A stretch of DNA of 49,475 bases from Halomonas sp. PR-M31. Lineage in GTDB: Bacteria; Pseudomonadota; Gammaproteobacteria; Pseudomonadales; Halomonadaceae. Shown in pieces: positions 38,945-49,464 of this stretch. The translations under genes were made by a program, and so were the position numbers. Each line of letters opens with the position of its first letter. The first letter of the stretch is position 1. The stretch covers positions 1-49,475 of the forward strand of contig NZ_JIBT01000060.1 in assembly GCF_001039575.1 (NCBI RefSeq), given 5' to 3'. The notes beneath the pieces are model-generated. The model was not told the DNA's origin. It made no database searches and saw only the letters and a program-made list of their open reading frames with translations.

Positions 38945-40251
38945 ATGGGAATGACCGGCAAAGGACATTGCGGCTTACTAGCCCTGGGAATGCTGACGAT
39001 CGGAACACAGGCCCAGGGCGCTTCGGCCTTCGCTTTGAACGGCGAACATATGTTTGGAGATTGGGACGGCAAGCGCAGCGGCTCGAGAATCAAGGCGTGG
39101 CTTTCAAGTTCAACTATATTGCCGAGTCGGCCTACAATCTGCATGGGGGCTACGATCATGATCGTACGATCAGATATGCGGATCAATTCTCAGCCGGCGT
39201 CACTCTCGATCTGGACAAGCTGATTGGGATTGCGGATGCAACATTTCAGATCACGTTCACCGACCGCAACGGCGACGACTTGACCGCTGATCGCTTGACC
39301 GATCCCGCCAACGGCACCATCTCATCGGTTCAGGAAGTCCACGGGCGCGGCAACGTTCTGCGGCTGACTCAGTTTTGGTACAAGCAGAGCATGTTCGACG
39401 GTCGATTCAGTTACAAGCTAGGGCGCATTCCCGTCGGAGACGATTTTGCCACCTACGAAAGCCAATTCCAGAACCTTTATCTAGGCAGCGGTGAGCCCGG
39501 CAACCAGAACGGCGATATCTGGTACAACTGGCCGGTTTCTCAATGGGCTGCGGTAGGTCGCTGGAACATAAAGCCGCACTACTATGCACAGCTCGGTCTT
39601 TTCAACCTCAATCTCAACAATACCGATCCGGACAAGCACCTGGATATCATCCATGGCAATGGCACTACGGGCACTCTAATCCCCTTTGAGCTTGGATGGA
39701 CACCCAGGCTTGGGCATGAAAATCTGCCCGGCGCCTATCGCCTAGGCGGCTATTACAGCAGTGCCGACACACAGGACTACAGCAGCGATTCCGACGATCA
39801 ACAAAAGAGTGGACGCTACGGTTTTTATTACGTGATCGATCAGCAGCTGACATCCCATGAAAGTGATGCCAACCGCGGGTTGAGCGTATTCAGCATGGCC
39901 GGCTGGAACGACAAGGACACCTCCTTTATCGAACGTTATGTTTCCACTGGCGTAACCTATGCCGGGCCCTTTGATGCGCGACCGAACGATGAAGTCGGCT
40001 GGGGTCTTGCCTACGCCATGGTCAACGACGATTACAACCGCTACAACCAGCGCCAGGCCACTCGTTCCGGCGTCAATCCCGGACCAAGGCCTTCGCAGGG
40101 TGAAGAGTACAACGCTGAGATCTACTACTCGGCGCAGCTGACGCCTTGGTTTGCACTGCGCCCCAACCTGCAATACGTCGTCAATCCAGGTGGCGGCAGC
40201 GATACGGACAATGCCTGGGTGCTAGGTGCAGCAATGCTTGCCAACTTCTGA
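38945..40251 (+). CDS. OprB-type carbohydrate-selective porin, broken by an apparent one-base deletion
   Basis: Outer-membrane beta-barrel of the OprB family, which in Pseudomonas takes up glucose and other sugars. AGGAGG five bases before the ATG at 38945 fixes the start. A signal peptide (GHCGLLALGMLTIGTQAQGASA) is followed by GEHMFGDWDGKRSG, the OprB N-terminus. The frame is lost at about 39082; one missing C (GGCTCGAG for GGCCTCGAG) explains it. The other frame continues LENQGVAFKFNYIAESAYNLHGG and then shows SYKLGRIPVGDDF, NDEVGWGLAYA and a C-terminal barrel strand, ending in Phe. Restored length ~435 aa. Frame loss may be an error or true pseudogenisation. Confidence 0.85.
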
Positions 40252-40275
40252 TCAATTTGCCCTTTGATCGTCGAT

Positions 40276-40294
40276 ATCCGTTCTTGGGACGGAT
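40276..40294. terminator. Weak hairpin between porin and hisD
   Basis: An 8-bp stem with one G-U pair, ATCCGTTC / GGACGGAT, loop TTG, in the 67-base gap between the two convergent genes. It may end both, but the T-tail is poor, so this is a tentative call. Confidence 0.35.
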
Positions 40295-40318
40295 ACTGTT
40301 TCCAAGACAGACCGTAAA

Positions 40319-41641
40319 CTATGAAGTAATGCGATTCTCCGCGGAGCGGGCATGGGCGGTGAGGGATTCGCCCCGGGCCAGTACCGATGCGGTACGCCCC
40401 AGGGTCGAGGCGCCCTGCGCGGAACACTGGATCAGCGATGAGCGCTTCTGAAAATCGTAGACGCCTAGGGGAGACGAAAAGCGTGCGGTGCCCGAAGTCG
40501 GCAACACGTGATTGGGTCCGGCGCAGTAATCGCCCAGCGCCTCGGCGGTATGACGTCCCATGAAGATGGCTCCGGCATGGCGAATCCCCGGAAGCCAGGC
40601 TTCAGGCTCATCAACCGAAAGTTCCAGATGCTCTGGTGCGATGCGATTGATCAACTCGACCGCCTCCGCCTGACTCCGGCACAGGATCAGGGCGCCTCGA
40701 GTCGTCAACGACTGACGAATGATGGCTTCGCGCTCCATGCCGGGCAGCAGACGCTCGATGGCTTCTTTCACCGCATCGACATGGGACTGCTCCCAACCGA
40801 TCAAGATCGCCTGGGCGTCCTCGTCATGCTCCGCCTGAGAGAATAGATCCATGGCCAGCCAGTCCGGATCGGTGCCGCCATCGGTGATCACCAGGATTTC
40901 CGATGGCCCGGCAATCATGTCGATACCCACCTGACCGAATACCGCACGCTTGGCCGTGGCAACGTAGATGTTGCCGGGCCCCACGATCTTGTCGACCCGA
41001 GGCACCGTTTCGGTACCATAGGCCAGGGCTGCCACGGCCTGAGCACCGCCGATGGTAAATACCTGATCGACGCCGGCGAGATGCGCGGCGGCCAGTACCA
41101 GCTCGTTGAGTATCCCATCCGGTGTCGGCACCACCATGATGATTTCCTGCACGCCGGCGACCTTGGCTGGAATCGCGTTCATCAAGACGGAAGACGGGTA
41201 GGCGGCCTTGCCCCCGGGGACGTAGATGCCCGCTCGATCCAAGGCAATGACCTGCTGTCCCAGAAGCGTGCCATCGGCCTCGGTATACTGCCAGGACTCG
41301 GGCTTTTGATGCTCATGATAGACACGAACGCGCTCTGCCGCATGAGCCAGGGCGTCACGCTGCTCTTGAGGCAATCCGTCGAAGGCCTGGTGCAGGCGCG
41401 CCTTGCTTACAGTGAGCTCACTCATGTGGGTGACACTGAGACGATCGAAACGATTCGTCGTCTCGATCAGAGCGGCGTCGCCTTGAGTACGCACGGCAGT
41501 GATGATGTCGTCCACTCGACGCTGAACCTCGGCGCCCGAAACCCCCTCCCAGGCAAGCAGCGCGCTCAATGACGCATCGAAATTTGCATCCGTGGTGCAC
41601 AGCTGGGTCAGCATTGCCTCGTCATTTGTCCTGGTGATCAT
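40319..41641 (-). CDS. hisD: Histidinol dehydrogenase HisD
   Basis: Zinc-dependent NAD enzyme for the last two oxidation steps of histidine synthesis. The 440 aa show [77 protein letters not shown] and the conserved [27 protein letters not shown] lies 7 bases before the ATG at 41641. Last gene of the mla-ibaG-murA-his unit, 71 bases after hisG. Confidence 0.98.
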   Translation of the reverse strand: MITRTNDEAMLTQLCTTDANFDASLSALLAWEGVSGAEVQRRVDDIITAVRTQGDAALIETTNRFDRLSVTHMSELTVSKARLHQAFDGLPQEQRDALAHAAERVRVYHEHQKPESWQYTEADGTLLGQQVIALDRAGIYVPGGKAAYPSSVLMNAIPAKVAGVQEIIMVVPTPDGILNELVLAAAHLAGVDQVFTIGGAQAVAALAYGTETVPRVDKIVGPGNIYVATAKRAVFGQVGIDMIAGPSEILVITDGGTDPDWLAMDLFSQAEHDEDAQAILIGWEQSHVDAVKEAIERLLPGMEREAIIRQSLTTRGALILCRSQAEAVELINRIAPEHLELSVDEPEAWLPGIRHAGAIFMGRHTAEALGDYCAGPNHVLPTSGTARFSSPLGVYDFQKRSSLIQCSAQGASTLGRTASVLARGESLTAHARSAENRITS

Positions 41642-41712
41642 GAATCGCCTCGCAATATGATTCGATTGTTAGATCATTCGATATGTTCAGAAACATTCGA
41701 ATCCAGTATGCA

Positions 41713-42357
41713 TCAAGCAGCGCGACGTGCAGCGACCGCTTCCTGCAAGCGCTCGATCAGAGGCTTCAGCTGTCGATGTTTCATGGTCATTGCCGCCTTG
41801 TTGACCACCAGCCGCGTGCTTATCTCATCGATCATCTCTCGCGGCTCCATGCCATTGGCCCGCAAAGTATTACCGGTATCGACGATATCGACGATCTCAT
41901 CGGCCAGATTCATGAGCGGGGCAAGCTCCATGGCGCCATACAGCTTGACCACCTCTGCCTGAATGCCCTGTTCGGCATAATAGCGCCGCGCCACGTTGAC
42001 GAATTTAGTAGCCACCCGGCGTCGTGCATGGGTCGGCTGACTACCGACGGGACCGGCAGTCATCAGCCGACAACGGGCGATCTCCAGATCCAGCGGTTCA
42101 TAGAAACCGTTGGCACCATGCTCCAGCAGCACGTCCTTGCCGGCAATACCAAGATCCGCAGCGCCCATCTGTACATAGGTAGGCACATCCACTGCACGTA
42201 TGACCACCAGCTTGAGATGGTCCAGATTGCTGTCGAAGATCAACTTGCGGCTGCTGCTCAGATCCTCGACGGGTTCGATTCCAGCGTCCGCCAGTAGCGG
42301 CAGCGTTTCCTGCAGAATACGTCCCTTGGAAAGGGCCAGGATCAATTGTTTGCTCAT
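41713..42357 (-). CDS. hisG: ATP phosphoribosyltransferase HisG, short form
   Basis: First enzyme of histidine synthesis, joining ATP and PRPP. The ATG at 42357 ([22 protein letters not shown]) gives 214 aa, the short form without the C-terminal regulatory domain. Short-form HisG works with the regulatory partner HisZ, which is not in this window. Motifs are [22 protein letters not shown] and the PRPP-binding [17 protein letters not shown]. The open frame extending upstream to 42705 is a shadow of murA. It lies 31 bases after murA and is probably co-transcribed. Confidence 0.96.
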   Translation of the reverse strand: MSKQLILALSKGRILQETLPLLADAGIEPVEDLSSSRKLIFDSNLDHLKLVVIRAVDVPTYVQMGAADLGIAGKDVLLEHGANGFYEPLDLEIARCRLMTAGPVGSQPTHARRRVATKFVNVARRYYAEQGIQAEVVKLYGAMELAPLMNLADEIVDIVDTGNTLRANGMEPREMIDEISTRLVVNKAAMTMKHRQLKPLIERLQEAVAARRAA

Positions 42358-42388
42358 GGCGTGCCACTTGGGAAAAGTTTGAACGTTC

Positions 42389-43919
<1,531 letters not shown>

Positions 43920-44023
43920 GAACTGGGGTGGCTCCTGTAGCTGACATGATTCTTGATGATAGGACTATGCAGAAAGCCACCATGGTAATGAAAAGTGCCG
44001 CCGATGGCGATGACGGACGCCTG

Positions 44024-44163
44024 GAGGGTGTTTACAAAAGTCACGAGCGACGATCAGACAAGACGAAATCAGCCGAAAAAGCGGAGTTTACGGGTTGTAA
44101 ATGAGCATTTTAAGGCTGGTTTCAACGTAGTATGGTCGAGCGCAGTAGTTTGTAGACACCCTC
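44024..44163. repeat. 140-bp imperfect palindrome with 15-bp terminal inverted repeats (MITE-like)
   Basis: Ends are GAGGGTGTTTACAAA (44024-44038) and, inverted, GAGGGTGTCTACAAA (44163-44149), matching at 14 of 15. Further in, GAAATCAGCC and GAAACCAGCC also mirror, and the centre has GTTTAC...GTAAAT. The whole length can fold into one long hairpin. It begins directly after the mlaB stop codon and fills most of the 244-base mlaB-ibaG gap. No transposase is present. It may be a non-autonomous mobile element, or a REP-like element affecting mRNA decay. The rest of the gap (43920-44023) shows no gene. Confidence 0.65.
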
Positions 44164-44502
44164 TTAGCTCGCGTGCTCGACCGCATCATCATCCAACAGC
44201 TGATCGAGTCCTGCCATGTCGGTTATTCGGGTCAGGGGTGGTGACAGGGTTATTGCCTTCACCACCAAGGAGCGGCGCTTGGCACAGCGAAGCCATTCCA
44301 GCATGACGCTGAGTACGGCACTGCTAGCCTGATCGACCTGTCTGAAATCGAAGGCAACGGAGCTGCCTTCTTCCTGCTGTTCCAGCCATTCAAGACCGTT
44401 GGCCGCCAGGGTCGAGGCAACGTCAAAATCCGCCTCGCCGCTGGCAGTCAATACCCCATCGATCACTTCGAGCCGCGCATCGCCATCAAGCAATAGCGTC
44501 AC
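44164..44502 (-). CDS. mlaB: STAS-domain protein MlaB
   Basis: Cytoplasmic STAS-domain subunit of the Mla phospholipid transporter that stabilises the ATPase MlaF. The ~112 aa show SGEADFDVASTLAANGLEWL, AFDFRQVDQASSAVLSVMLEWLRCAKRRS and an acidic end. The conserved Ser-Ser turn is that of STAS domains. The GTG at 44502 overlaps the mlaC stop (GTGA). Sequence similarity is low as is usual in the family; the context makes the call secure. A palindromic repeat starts right after its TAA. Confidence 0.88.
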   Translation of the reverse strand: MTLLLDGDARLEVIDGVLTASGEADFDVASTLAANGLEWLEQQEEGSSVAFDFRQVDQASSAVLSVMLEWLRCAKRRSLVVKAITLSPPLTRITDMAGLDQLLDDDAVEHAS

Positions 44503-45146
44503 GCGTCGCCCCCTTGCTCCAGCTCGTCGGTACCCACTTCCGGCGACCAGCCGTTGATGACCGCATCGTAATCGCGATTGTTATTGCGCATGGCCTGATC
44601 GAACTGGTTGCGAAAAGTCAGCCCAAGATTGATGCCATTGACGATGACATTGACCACCTTCCACTGCCCATCGTGCTCGCGCATGCTGTAGCTGACCGGA
44701 TAGACCTGGCCATCGGTCGCCACCACTTCCATATCGACACTTGCCTGGTCGCCAGAACTCACCCCCTGGCTGTCAAGAACGCGCAAATCCCGATAGTCGA
44801 ACGTCACCAATCCCTTGGCATAGGTATCGATCAGCGTCTTGCGAAATGTCTTTACGAAGCGGCTACGCTGCTCTGGGGAGGCATTGCGGAAATAACGCCC
44901 CATGACGCTGGCACCGATGTAACGAAAATCGGCAATGTCCTCGAGATTGTCATCGACCAATGTCTCGAGCTCATTTGGATGCTGTTTGAAGTAGTCATGG
45001 CGCCCTTCGATCTTGCTCATCAGCTGATCGATGCTGTCGCGAATGGTTTGTACCGGCGAAGATTGTGCTTGTGCTTGGGCCATCACCAAACCCAGTACCA
45101 ATAGTGACATTGCACAGAACTTGAAAAATGGAGTGAACTTGTTCAT
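44499..45146 (-). CDS. mlaC: Periplasmic phospholipid-binding protein MlaC
   Basis: Soluble carrier that shuttles phospholipids between the outer-membrane complex and MlaFEDB. The 215 aa start with a signal peptide (KFFKFC... hydrophobic MSLLVLGLVMAQAQAQ, cleavage after about residue 28), followed by the Tol_Tol_Ttg2 domain: DIADFRYIGASVMGRYFRNASPEQRSRFVKTFRKTLIDTYAKGL and the VVNVIVNGINLGLTFRNQFDQAM end. It overlaps mlaB and follows mlaD by 18 bases. Confidence 0.94.
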   Translation of the reverse strand: MNKFTPFFKFCAMSLLVLGLVMAQAQAQSSPVQTIRDSIDQLMSKIEGRHDYFKQHPNELETLVDDNLEDIADFRYIGASVMGRYFRNASPEQRSRFVKTFRKTLIDTYAKGLVTFDYRDLRVLDSQGVSSGDQASVDMEVVATDGQVYPVSYSMREHDGQWKVVNVIVNGINLGLTFRNQFDQAMRNNNRDYDAVINGWSPEVGTDELEQGGDA

Positions 45147-45164
45147 CGACTTACTCCCACAGTA

Positions 45165-45629
45165 TTAGTTATTGACCATATTCGATACGAACTGCTGAAT
45201 GAGCTCTTCGAGTACCAGCGCTTTCTGAGTATCGTGAATGACGTCGCCATCCTCAAGCGTATCAGGGGCTCCACCCACGGTCAGTCCAATGTACTGCTCC
45301 CCAAGCAGCCCCGAGGTCAGAATCGCTGCCGTTGTGTCCTCGGAGAGCTGGCCCTCGAGCTCTCCGTTGAGCTCCATGGTGACCCGAGCATCAAACCATT
45401 CCTGATCGAGTTCCACCGAGGTCACCTTGCCGATTTGAACCCCAGCCATGGTGACCCGCGATCCCTTCTTCAAACCGCCGATGTCGGCAAAATCCGCCTT
45501 AAGGCTGAAGCTGCTGCTCGACAGGCCATTGTTCAACCCACTGACGCTCAACCCGAGAAATATCAATCCCAGGATGCCGGCCAGCACGAACAAGCCAACC
45601 CCTAGTTCCATCGTCTTGCTGCGCTTCAT
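45165..45629 (-). CDS. mlaD: Mla transporter MCE-domain protein MlaD
   Basis: Inner-membrane subunit whose MCE hexamer forms the lipid channel. The 154 aa have one N-terminal membrane segment (LGVGLFVLAGILGLIFLGLSVSG) and the MCE domain (FSLKADFADIGGLKKGSRVTMAGVQIGKVTSVEL, GLLGEQYIGLTVG). A hydrophobic C-terminal helix (ALVLEELIQQFVSNMV) matches the lipid-binding helix. TAATG overlap with mlaE. Confidence 0.95.
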   Translation of the reverse strand: MKRSKTMELGVGLFVLAGILGLIFLGLSVSGLNNGLSSSSFSLKADFADIGGLKKGSRVTMAGVQIGKVTSVELDQEWFDARVTMELNGELEGQLSEDTTAAILTSGLLGEQYIGLTVGGAPDTLEDGDVIHDTQKALVLEELIQQFVSNMVNN

Positions 45630-46411
45630 TAGAGTTCTCCAAACATCAGCGTCGTCAGCACAAAATCCAGGCCGAGAACGGCCAGCGAAGAGTAGACCAC
45701 CGTACGAGTCGTGGCCCGGGAAATGCCTTCTGAGGTAGGCACGAGATCATAGCCTTGAAACACGGCAATCCACGTAACGACCAGTGCGAACACAAGCCCC
45801 TTGACCAGCCCATTGCCAACATCGTCGATAAAACTGACGCTGGCTTGCATATTGCTCCAATAGGAGCCTTCATTCACCCCTAACCAATCGACGCCGACCA
45901 GATAGCCACCCCAGATACCCACGACGCTGAATCCTATCGTCAGCAGGGGCAAGGAGACGAAGCCTGCCCATAGGCGAGGCGCCACTACCCGGCGTAAGGG
46001 GTCGACACCGATCATTTCCATGCTGCTAAGCTGCTCGGTTGCCTTCATCAAACCGATCTCGGCGGTCAAGGCCGACCCGGCACGACCGGCGAACAGAAGT
46101 GCCGCCACCACCGGCGCCAGCTCGCGCAGAAGCGATAAGGAAACCATCTGTCCCAGCGCGTCCTCGGCGCCGAAATCCACCAGGATGGTATAGCCTTGCA
46201 GCCCTAGCACCATGCCAATGAATAGCCCTGACACCAGCACGATGGCCAGGGACATGACGCCGATGAAGTGCATCTGGCGCAGCCACAGATGAAATCCTTC
46301 CTTGCTCGGAATGCCTATGCTCGCCTGAAACAGGAATATGGTTGCGCGCCCCAACGATTCGAACGTATCAAGCGTGGATCTTCCCAGGGACGTGATTCGC
46401 TGCTTGATCAT
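45629..46411 (-). CDS. mlaE: Mla transporter permease MlaE
   Basis: Polytopic permease of the Mla lipid ABC transporter. The 260 aa show the MlaE core: [50 protein letters not shown], then [23 protein letters not shown] and [25 protein letters not shown]. About five to six hydrophobic segments. It overlaps mlaF (ATGA) and mlaD (TAATG). Confidence 0.97.
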   Translation of the reverse strand: MIKQRITSLGRSTLDTFESLGRATIFLFQASIGIPSKEGFHLWLRQMHFIGVMSLAIVLVSGLFIGMVLGLQGYTILVDFGAEDALGQMVSLSLLRELAPVVAALLFAGRAGSALTAEIGLMKATEQLSSMEMIGVDPLRRVVAPRLWAGFVSLPLLTIGFSVVGIWGGYLVGVDWLGVNEGSYWSNMQASVSFIDDVGNGLVKGLVFALVVTWIAVFQGYDLVPTSEGISRATTRTVVYSSLAVLGLDFVLTTLMFGEL

Positions 46412-47223
46412 TGCCTCGCCCCTTCGTTCAGGATATCGCTGTAGTAATCCGGTGCCGGGTAATGAAAGGGTACCGGACCATCGGGTTCGCCGTGCATGAA
46501 CTGACTGACCCGAGGATCGCGATCCACGTTCAAGTTGGCCGGTGTGCCATGGGCCATGACCTTGCCATCGGAAAGCACATAGACGTAATCCGCAATGGAC
46601 ATGGTTTCCTTGATGTCGTGAGACACGATCACGGCGGTCAATCCCAGGGCCTGATTGACCCTCTTGATCAACTGCACCAGCACACCCATGGAAATCGGAT
46701 CCTGACCGACGAAGGGCTCATCATAAAGAATCAGCTCCGGGTCCAGGGCGATTGCCCGGGCCAGGGCTACCCGGCGCAGCATGCCGCCGGAAAGCTCTGC
46801 CGGCATGAGATTGCGCGCACCGCGCAAACCCACTGCTTCCAACTTCATCAGCACCACATCGCGGATCATCGCTTCGGGCAGATCGGTGTGCACCCGTAGA
46901 GGAAAGGCAACATTTTCGAAAACGTTAAGGTCGGAAAACAAGGCGCCACTTTGAAACAGCATGCCCATGCGACGCCGCAAGCGGAAAAGCTCACGTCGCT
47001 TCAGGCGATGCACATCAAGGCCGTCGATTTCCACGCGGCCGGCGTCTGGGTAAAGCTGCCCCCCGATCAGCTTGAGCAAGGTCGTCTTGCCCGAACCGCT
47101 GGGTCCCATGATGGCAGTGATCTTGCCGCGCGGGATATGCATGTCGACGCCGCGAAATATCTCCTTGTCGCCGCGAGAGAAATACATGTTTTCGACCTCG
47201 ACGAATTGCGGGTCATTCATCAT
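46408..47223 (-). CDS. mlaF: Mla transporter ATPase MlaF
   Basis: ABC ATPase that powers the phospholipid transporter with MlaE. The 271 aa have Walker [14 protein letters not shown], the Q-loop [23 protein letters not shown], signature [16 protein letters not shown], Walker B LILYDEP and the VSHDIKET switch. The two first codons are ATGATG; either can start. First gene of the minus-strand run mlaFEDCB-ibaG-murA-hisG-hisD, which diverges from kdsD. Confidence 0.96.
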   Translation of the reverse strand: MMNDPQFVEVENMYFSRGDKEIFRGVDMHIPRGKITAIMGPSGSGKTTLLKLIGGQLYPDAGRVEIDGLDVHRLKRRELFRLRRRMGMLFQSGALFSDLNVFENVAFPLRVHTDLPEAMIRDVVLMKLEAVGLRGARNLMPAELSGGMLRRVALARAIALDPELILYDEPFVGQDPISMGVLVQLIKRVNQALGLTAVIVSHDIKETMSIADYVYVLSDGKVMAHGTPANLNVDRDPRVSQFMHGEPDGPVPFHYPAPDYYSDILNEGARQ

Positions 47224-47450
47224 AGCGATCCACCGGGGTGATTATCGAACATCGTATCCTAACTCATCTTATTGCCCAGGGCACCTGCCGGCAGGGACAA
47301 ACTTGCAAGCGCCTGGAGCAATGCGTTTAATGACGTCCACTCATTGCATGCAGGTTACGCAGCCAAGCATTATGGATGCACCAATGTGACTCGCAAACAA
47401 CCGTTCAGTTCGTCCTTCGAGCTCAATCGCCAATAGGGCAGTGTCTTATC
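47224..47450. promoter_or_regulatory. Divergent promoter region between mlaF and kdsD
   Basis: No gene is seen in this 227-base gap. It must hold the promoters of both operons. On the minus strand TAGGAT and TACGAT in the first 40 bases are possible -10 elements for mlaF. For kdsD nothing clear stands out. Motif support is weak. Confidence 0.35.
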
Positions 47451-48431
47451 ATGACCGTCAATGCCAACTTCGACTTTCGATCCAGCGCACGCCGTACGCT
47501 GGATCTCGAGCAACAGGCGATCGCTGGCCTTGATGCCAAACTGTCAGAGGGTTTCGATAATGCCTGCCGCTTGATGCTCGCGTGCCCGGGGCGTGTGGTC
47601 GTCACCGGCATGGGCAAGTCCGGTCACATTGGTCGTAAGGTCGCCGCCACCCTGGCCAGCACCGGCACGCCTGCCTTTTTCGTCCACCCTGGCGAAGCCA
47701 GCCACGGCGATCTAGGCATGATCACCTCCAAGGATGTCGTGCTAGCGCTGTCCAATTCCGGCGAGACCGCTGAAATCACGGCCCTGCTCCCACTACTCAA
47801 GCGCATGGGCACGCCCCTGATCAGCATCACCGGACGCGCTGACTCAACCCTTGCCTGCCATGCTCAGGCACATCTCGATGCCGGTGTCGAACGAGAGGCT
47901 TGCCCCTTGGGCCTTGCACCCACTTCCTCGACCACCGCAGCGCTGGCGTTAGCCGACGCGTTGGCGGTCGCTTTGCTTGAGGCCCGCGGCTTCACCGCCG
48001 AGGAGTTCGCCTTGTCACACCCGGGGGGTAGCCTGGGCCGGCGTCTATTGCTCAAGGTCGACGATCTGATGCATGTTGGCAACCGCGTGCCCAAGGTAAT
48101 GCTTGGTAGCCCGCTTCGCGATGCGCTACTTGAAATCACTCATAAGGGACTCGGGTTCACCTGTGTCGTGGATGAACGGGATCAACTGATCGGCGTCTAC
48201 ACCGACGGGGATCTGCGACGCACTCTCGATCAACATGCCGATCTGAGGACACTGCGGGTCGATGACGTGATGACCCGCGGGGGCAGGCGCATCTCTCCCG
48301 GCATGTTAGCCGCGGAAGCGGTCAAGATCATGGAAGACAACCGTATTACCGCGCTAGCGGTGGTGGACGCCCAGGAGCACCCTGTCGGCGCCCTGCACAT
48401 GCACGATTTACTTGCTAGCGGCGTTATCTAG
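47451..48431 (+). CDS. kdsD: Arabinose-5-phosphate isomerase KdsD
   Basis: Interconverts ribulose-5-phosphate and arabinose-5-phosphate, the first step to KDO of lipopolysaccharide. The ~326 aa have a SIS domain (VVVTGMGKSGHIGRKVAATLASTGTPAFFVHPGEASHGDLGMI, LALSNSGETAEI, LGLAPTSSTTAALALADALAVALLEARGF, FALSHPGGSLGRRLL) and two CBS repeats (VPKVMLGSPLRDALLEITHKGLG and MTRGGRRISPGMLAAEAVKIM). The frame is open to 47376, but the ATG at 47451 gives the usual length. kdsC follows after 11 bases. Confidence 0.96.
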   Translation: MTVNANFDFRSSARRTLDLEQQAIAGLDAKLSEGFDNACRLMLACPGRVVVTGMGKSGHIGRKVAATLASTGTPAFFVHPGEASHGDLGMITSKDVVLALSNSGETAEITALLPLLKRMGTPLISITGRADSTLACHAQAHLDAGVEREACPLGLAPTSSTTAALALADALAVALLEARGFTAEEFALSHPGGSLGRRLLLKVDDLMHVGNRVPKVMLGSPLRDALLEITHKGLGFTCVVDERDQLIGVYTDGDLRRTLDQHADLRTLRVDDVMTRGGRRISPGMLAAEAVKIMEDNRITALAVVDAQEHPVGALHMHDLLASGVI

Positions 48432-48442
48432 AGGAGCATGGT

Positions 48443-49000
48443 ATGACACTCGACTACCCTCTCGACGATTCTGCGTTAATCCAGCGTGCCCATAATATCC
48501 GTCTGCTTGCCCTGGATGTGGATGGCGTCATGACCGATGGCCGGCTTCATTTCCAGAGCGACGATCAGGAAAGCAAGACGTTCAATACCCAAGATGGTTT
48601 AGGCATAAAGCTATTGCGCCAGACAGGTATTCAGGTTGCCATCATCACCGGACGTGAATCATCAATGGTGACTCGACGTGCCGAAGCACTGGGTATCGAA
48701 CACGTCATACAAGGACGCGACGACAAGTTCGAGGCATTGCAATCCTTGCTTGCCCAGCTGAACATGGAATTGCAGCAGGTCGCTTACTGTGGCGACGATT
48801 TGCCGGATCTATCAGCGATCAAGCATGCGGGACTGGGCATCAGCGTACCGAATGCCCCTCTTTATATTCGAGAACATGCCGATTGGGTCACCGAACGCCC
48901 GGGAGGACACGGCGCCGTGCGCGATATCTGCGACAGTCTACTGGCATGGCAAGGCCATTGGCCTGCCATCTTTGATACCTATCTGCACGGAAAAGGCTAA
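48443..49000 (+). CDS. kdsC: KDO-8-phosphate phosphatase KdsC
   Basis: HAD-family phosphatase that makes free KDO. The 185 aa show the catalytic LLALDVDGVMTDGRLHF (nucleophile and acid-base Asp), VAIITGRESSMVTRRAEALGIEHVIQG, and YCGDDLPDLSAIKHAGLGI. GAGGAG lies 8 bases before the ATG. Between kdsD and lptC, the standard gammaproteobacterial order; lptC starts 2 bases after the stop. Confidence 0.97.
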   Translation: MTLDYPLDDSALIQRAHNIRLLALDVDGVMTDGRLHFQSDDQESKTFNTQDGLGIKLLRQTGIQVAIITGRESSMVTRRAEALGIEHVIQGRDDKFEALQSLLAQLNMELQQVAYCGDDLPDLSAIKHAGLGISVPNAPLYIREHADWVTERPGGHGAVRDICDSLLAWQGHWPAIFDTYLHGKG

Positions 49001-49002
49001 AC

Positions 49003-49312
49003 ATGGCGCTGCGGTTGGCCAAACCTCCCGCCAAGTTCTGGCTGGCATTGATTCTACTGGCCCTGGGCGGACTCCTGACCTTCATCGAACAACGTGACGA
49101 TCCCACGCCTGGCCCGGTGCCTAGTGACACCGCCGGTGAACCGGACTTCTATCTAGAGGGCGCACGAATGACGCGTTTCGATGCTGAAGGCAACCCTTAT
49201 CAACGCCTTGAAACGCCACGCCTGGTGCATACGCCCGTGGATGACATCATTCGTGCAACAACTCCCGATATACGCCTTTATGACGATGAGGGTCGCACCT
49301 GGTTCGCCTCGT
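49003..49312 (+). pseudogene. lptC: LptC, lipopolysaccharide export protein, cut by a junction with rpsQ
   Basis: Bitopic inner-membrane protein that takes lipopolysaccharide from LptBFG towards LptA. The N-terminal ~100 codons are normal: one membrane segment (AKFWLALILLALGGLLTFIEQR) and the start of the LptC domain ([50 protein letters not shown]). After GRTWFASS the sequence no longer resembles LptC; the same bases read on the other strand as ribosomal protein S17. The frame then hits a stop at 49356. Only about half of the ~190-aa protein remains. Probably intact in the organism and broken here by a misjoin. Confidence 0.85.
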
Positions 49313-49464
49313 CATGGGCGTGCAGCTTGGTGGAGCGCTTAACGTATTTGCCATAGATCGGATGACGCTCGCGGCGCTCGATCATTACGACGATGGATTT
49401 ATCCATCTTGTCGCTCACCACCCTTGCCGGTGAGCGTAACGGGCCTTTACTTTTCTTCGGCCAT
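49308..49464 (-). pseudogene. rpsQ: Fragment of rpsQ (30S ribosomal protein S17) joined to lptC
   Basis: On the minus strand from the ATG at 49464 the frames read MAEEK, then VTLTGKVV, and then [23 protein letters not shown] and [14 protein letters not shown], unmistakably S17 up to its conserved HDE at about 49308. Two defects are visible: a TAA at codon 6, and an extra base in the C run near 49421-49423 that shifts the frame. S17 normally lies in the large ribosomal-protein operon between rpmC and rplN, not beside lptC. A gap in quality at a contig end with a false join is the simplest reading. Confidence 0.85.

Noticed and set aside
44024-44163. Inverted repeat considered as a CRISPR repeat or integron attachment site
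   Set aside because: There is one copy only, no spacer array, no cas genes and no integrase. The structure is a single long palindrome.
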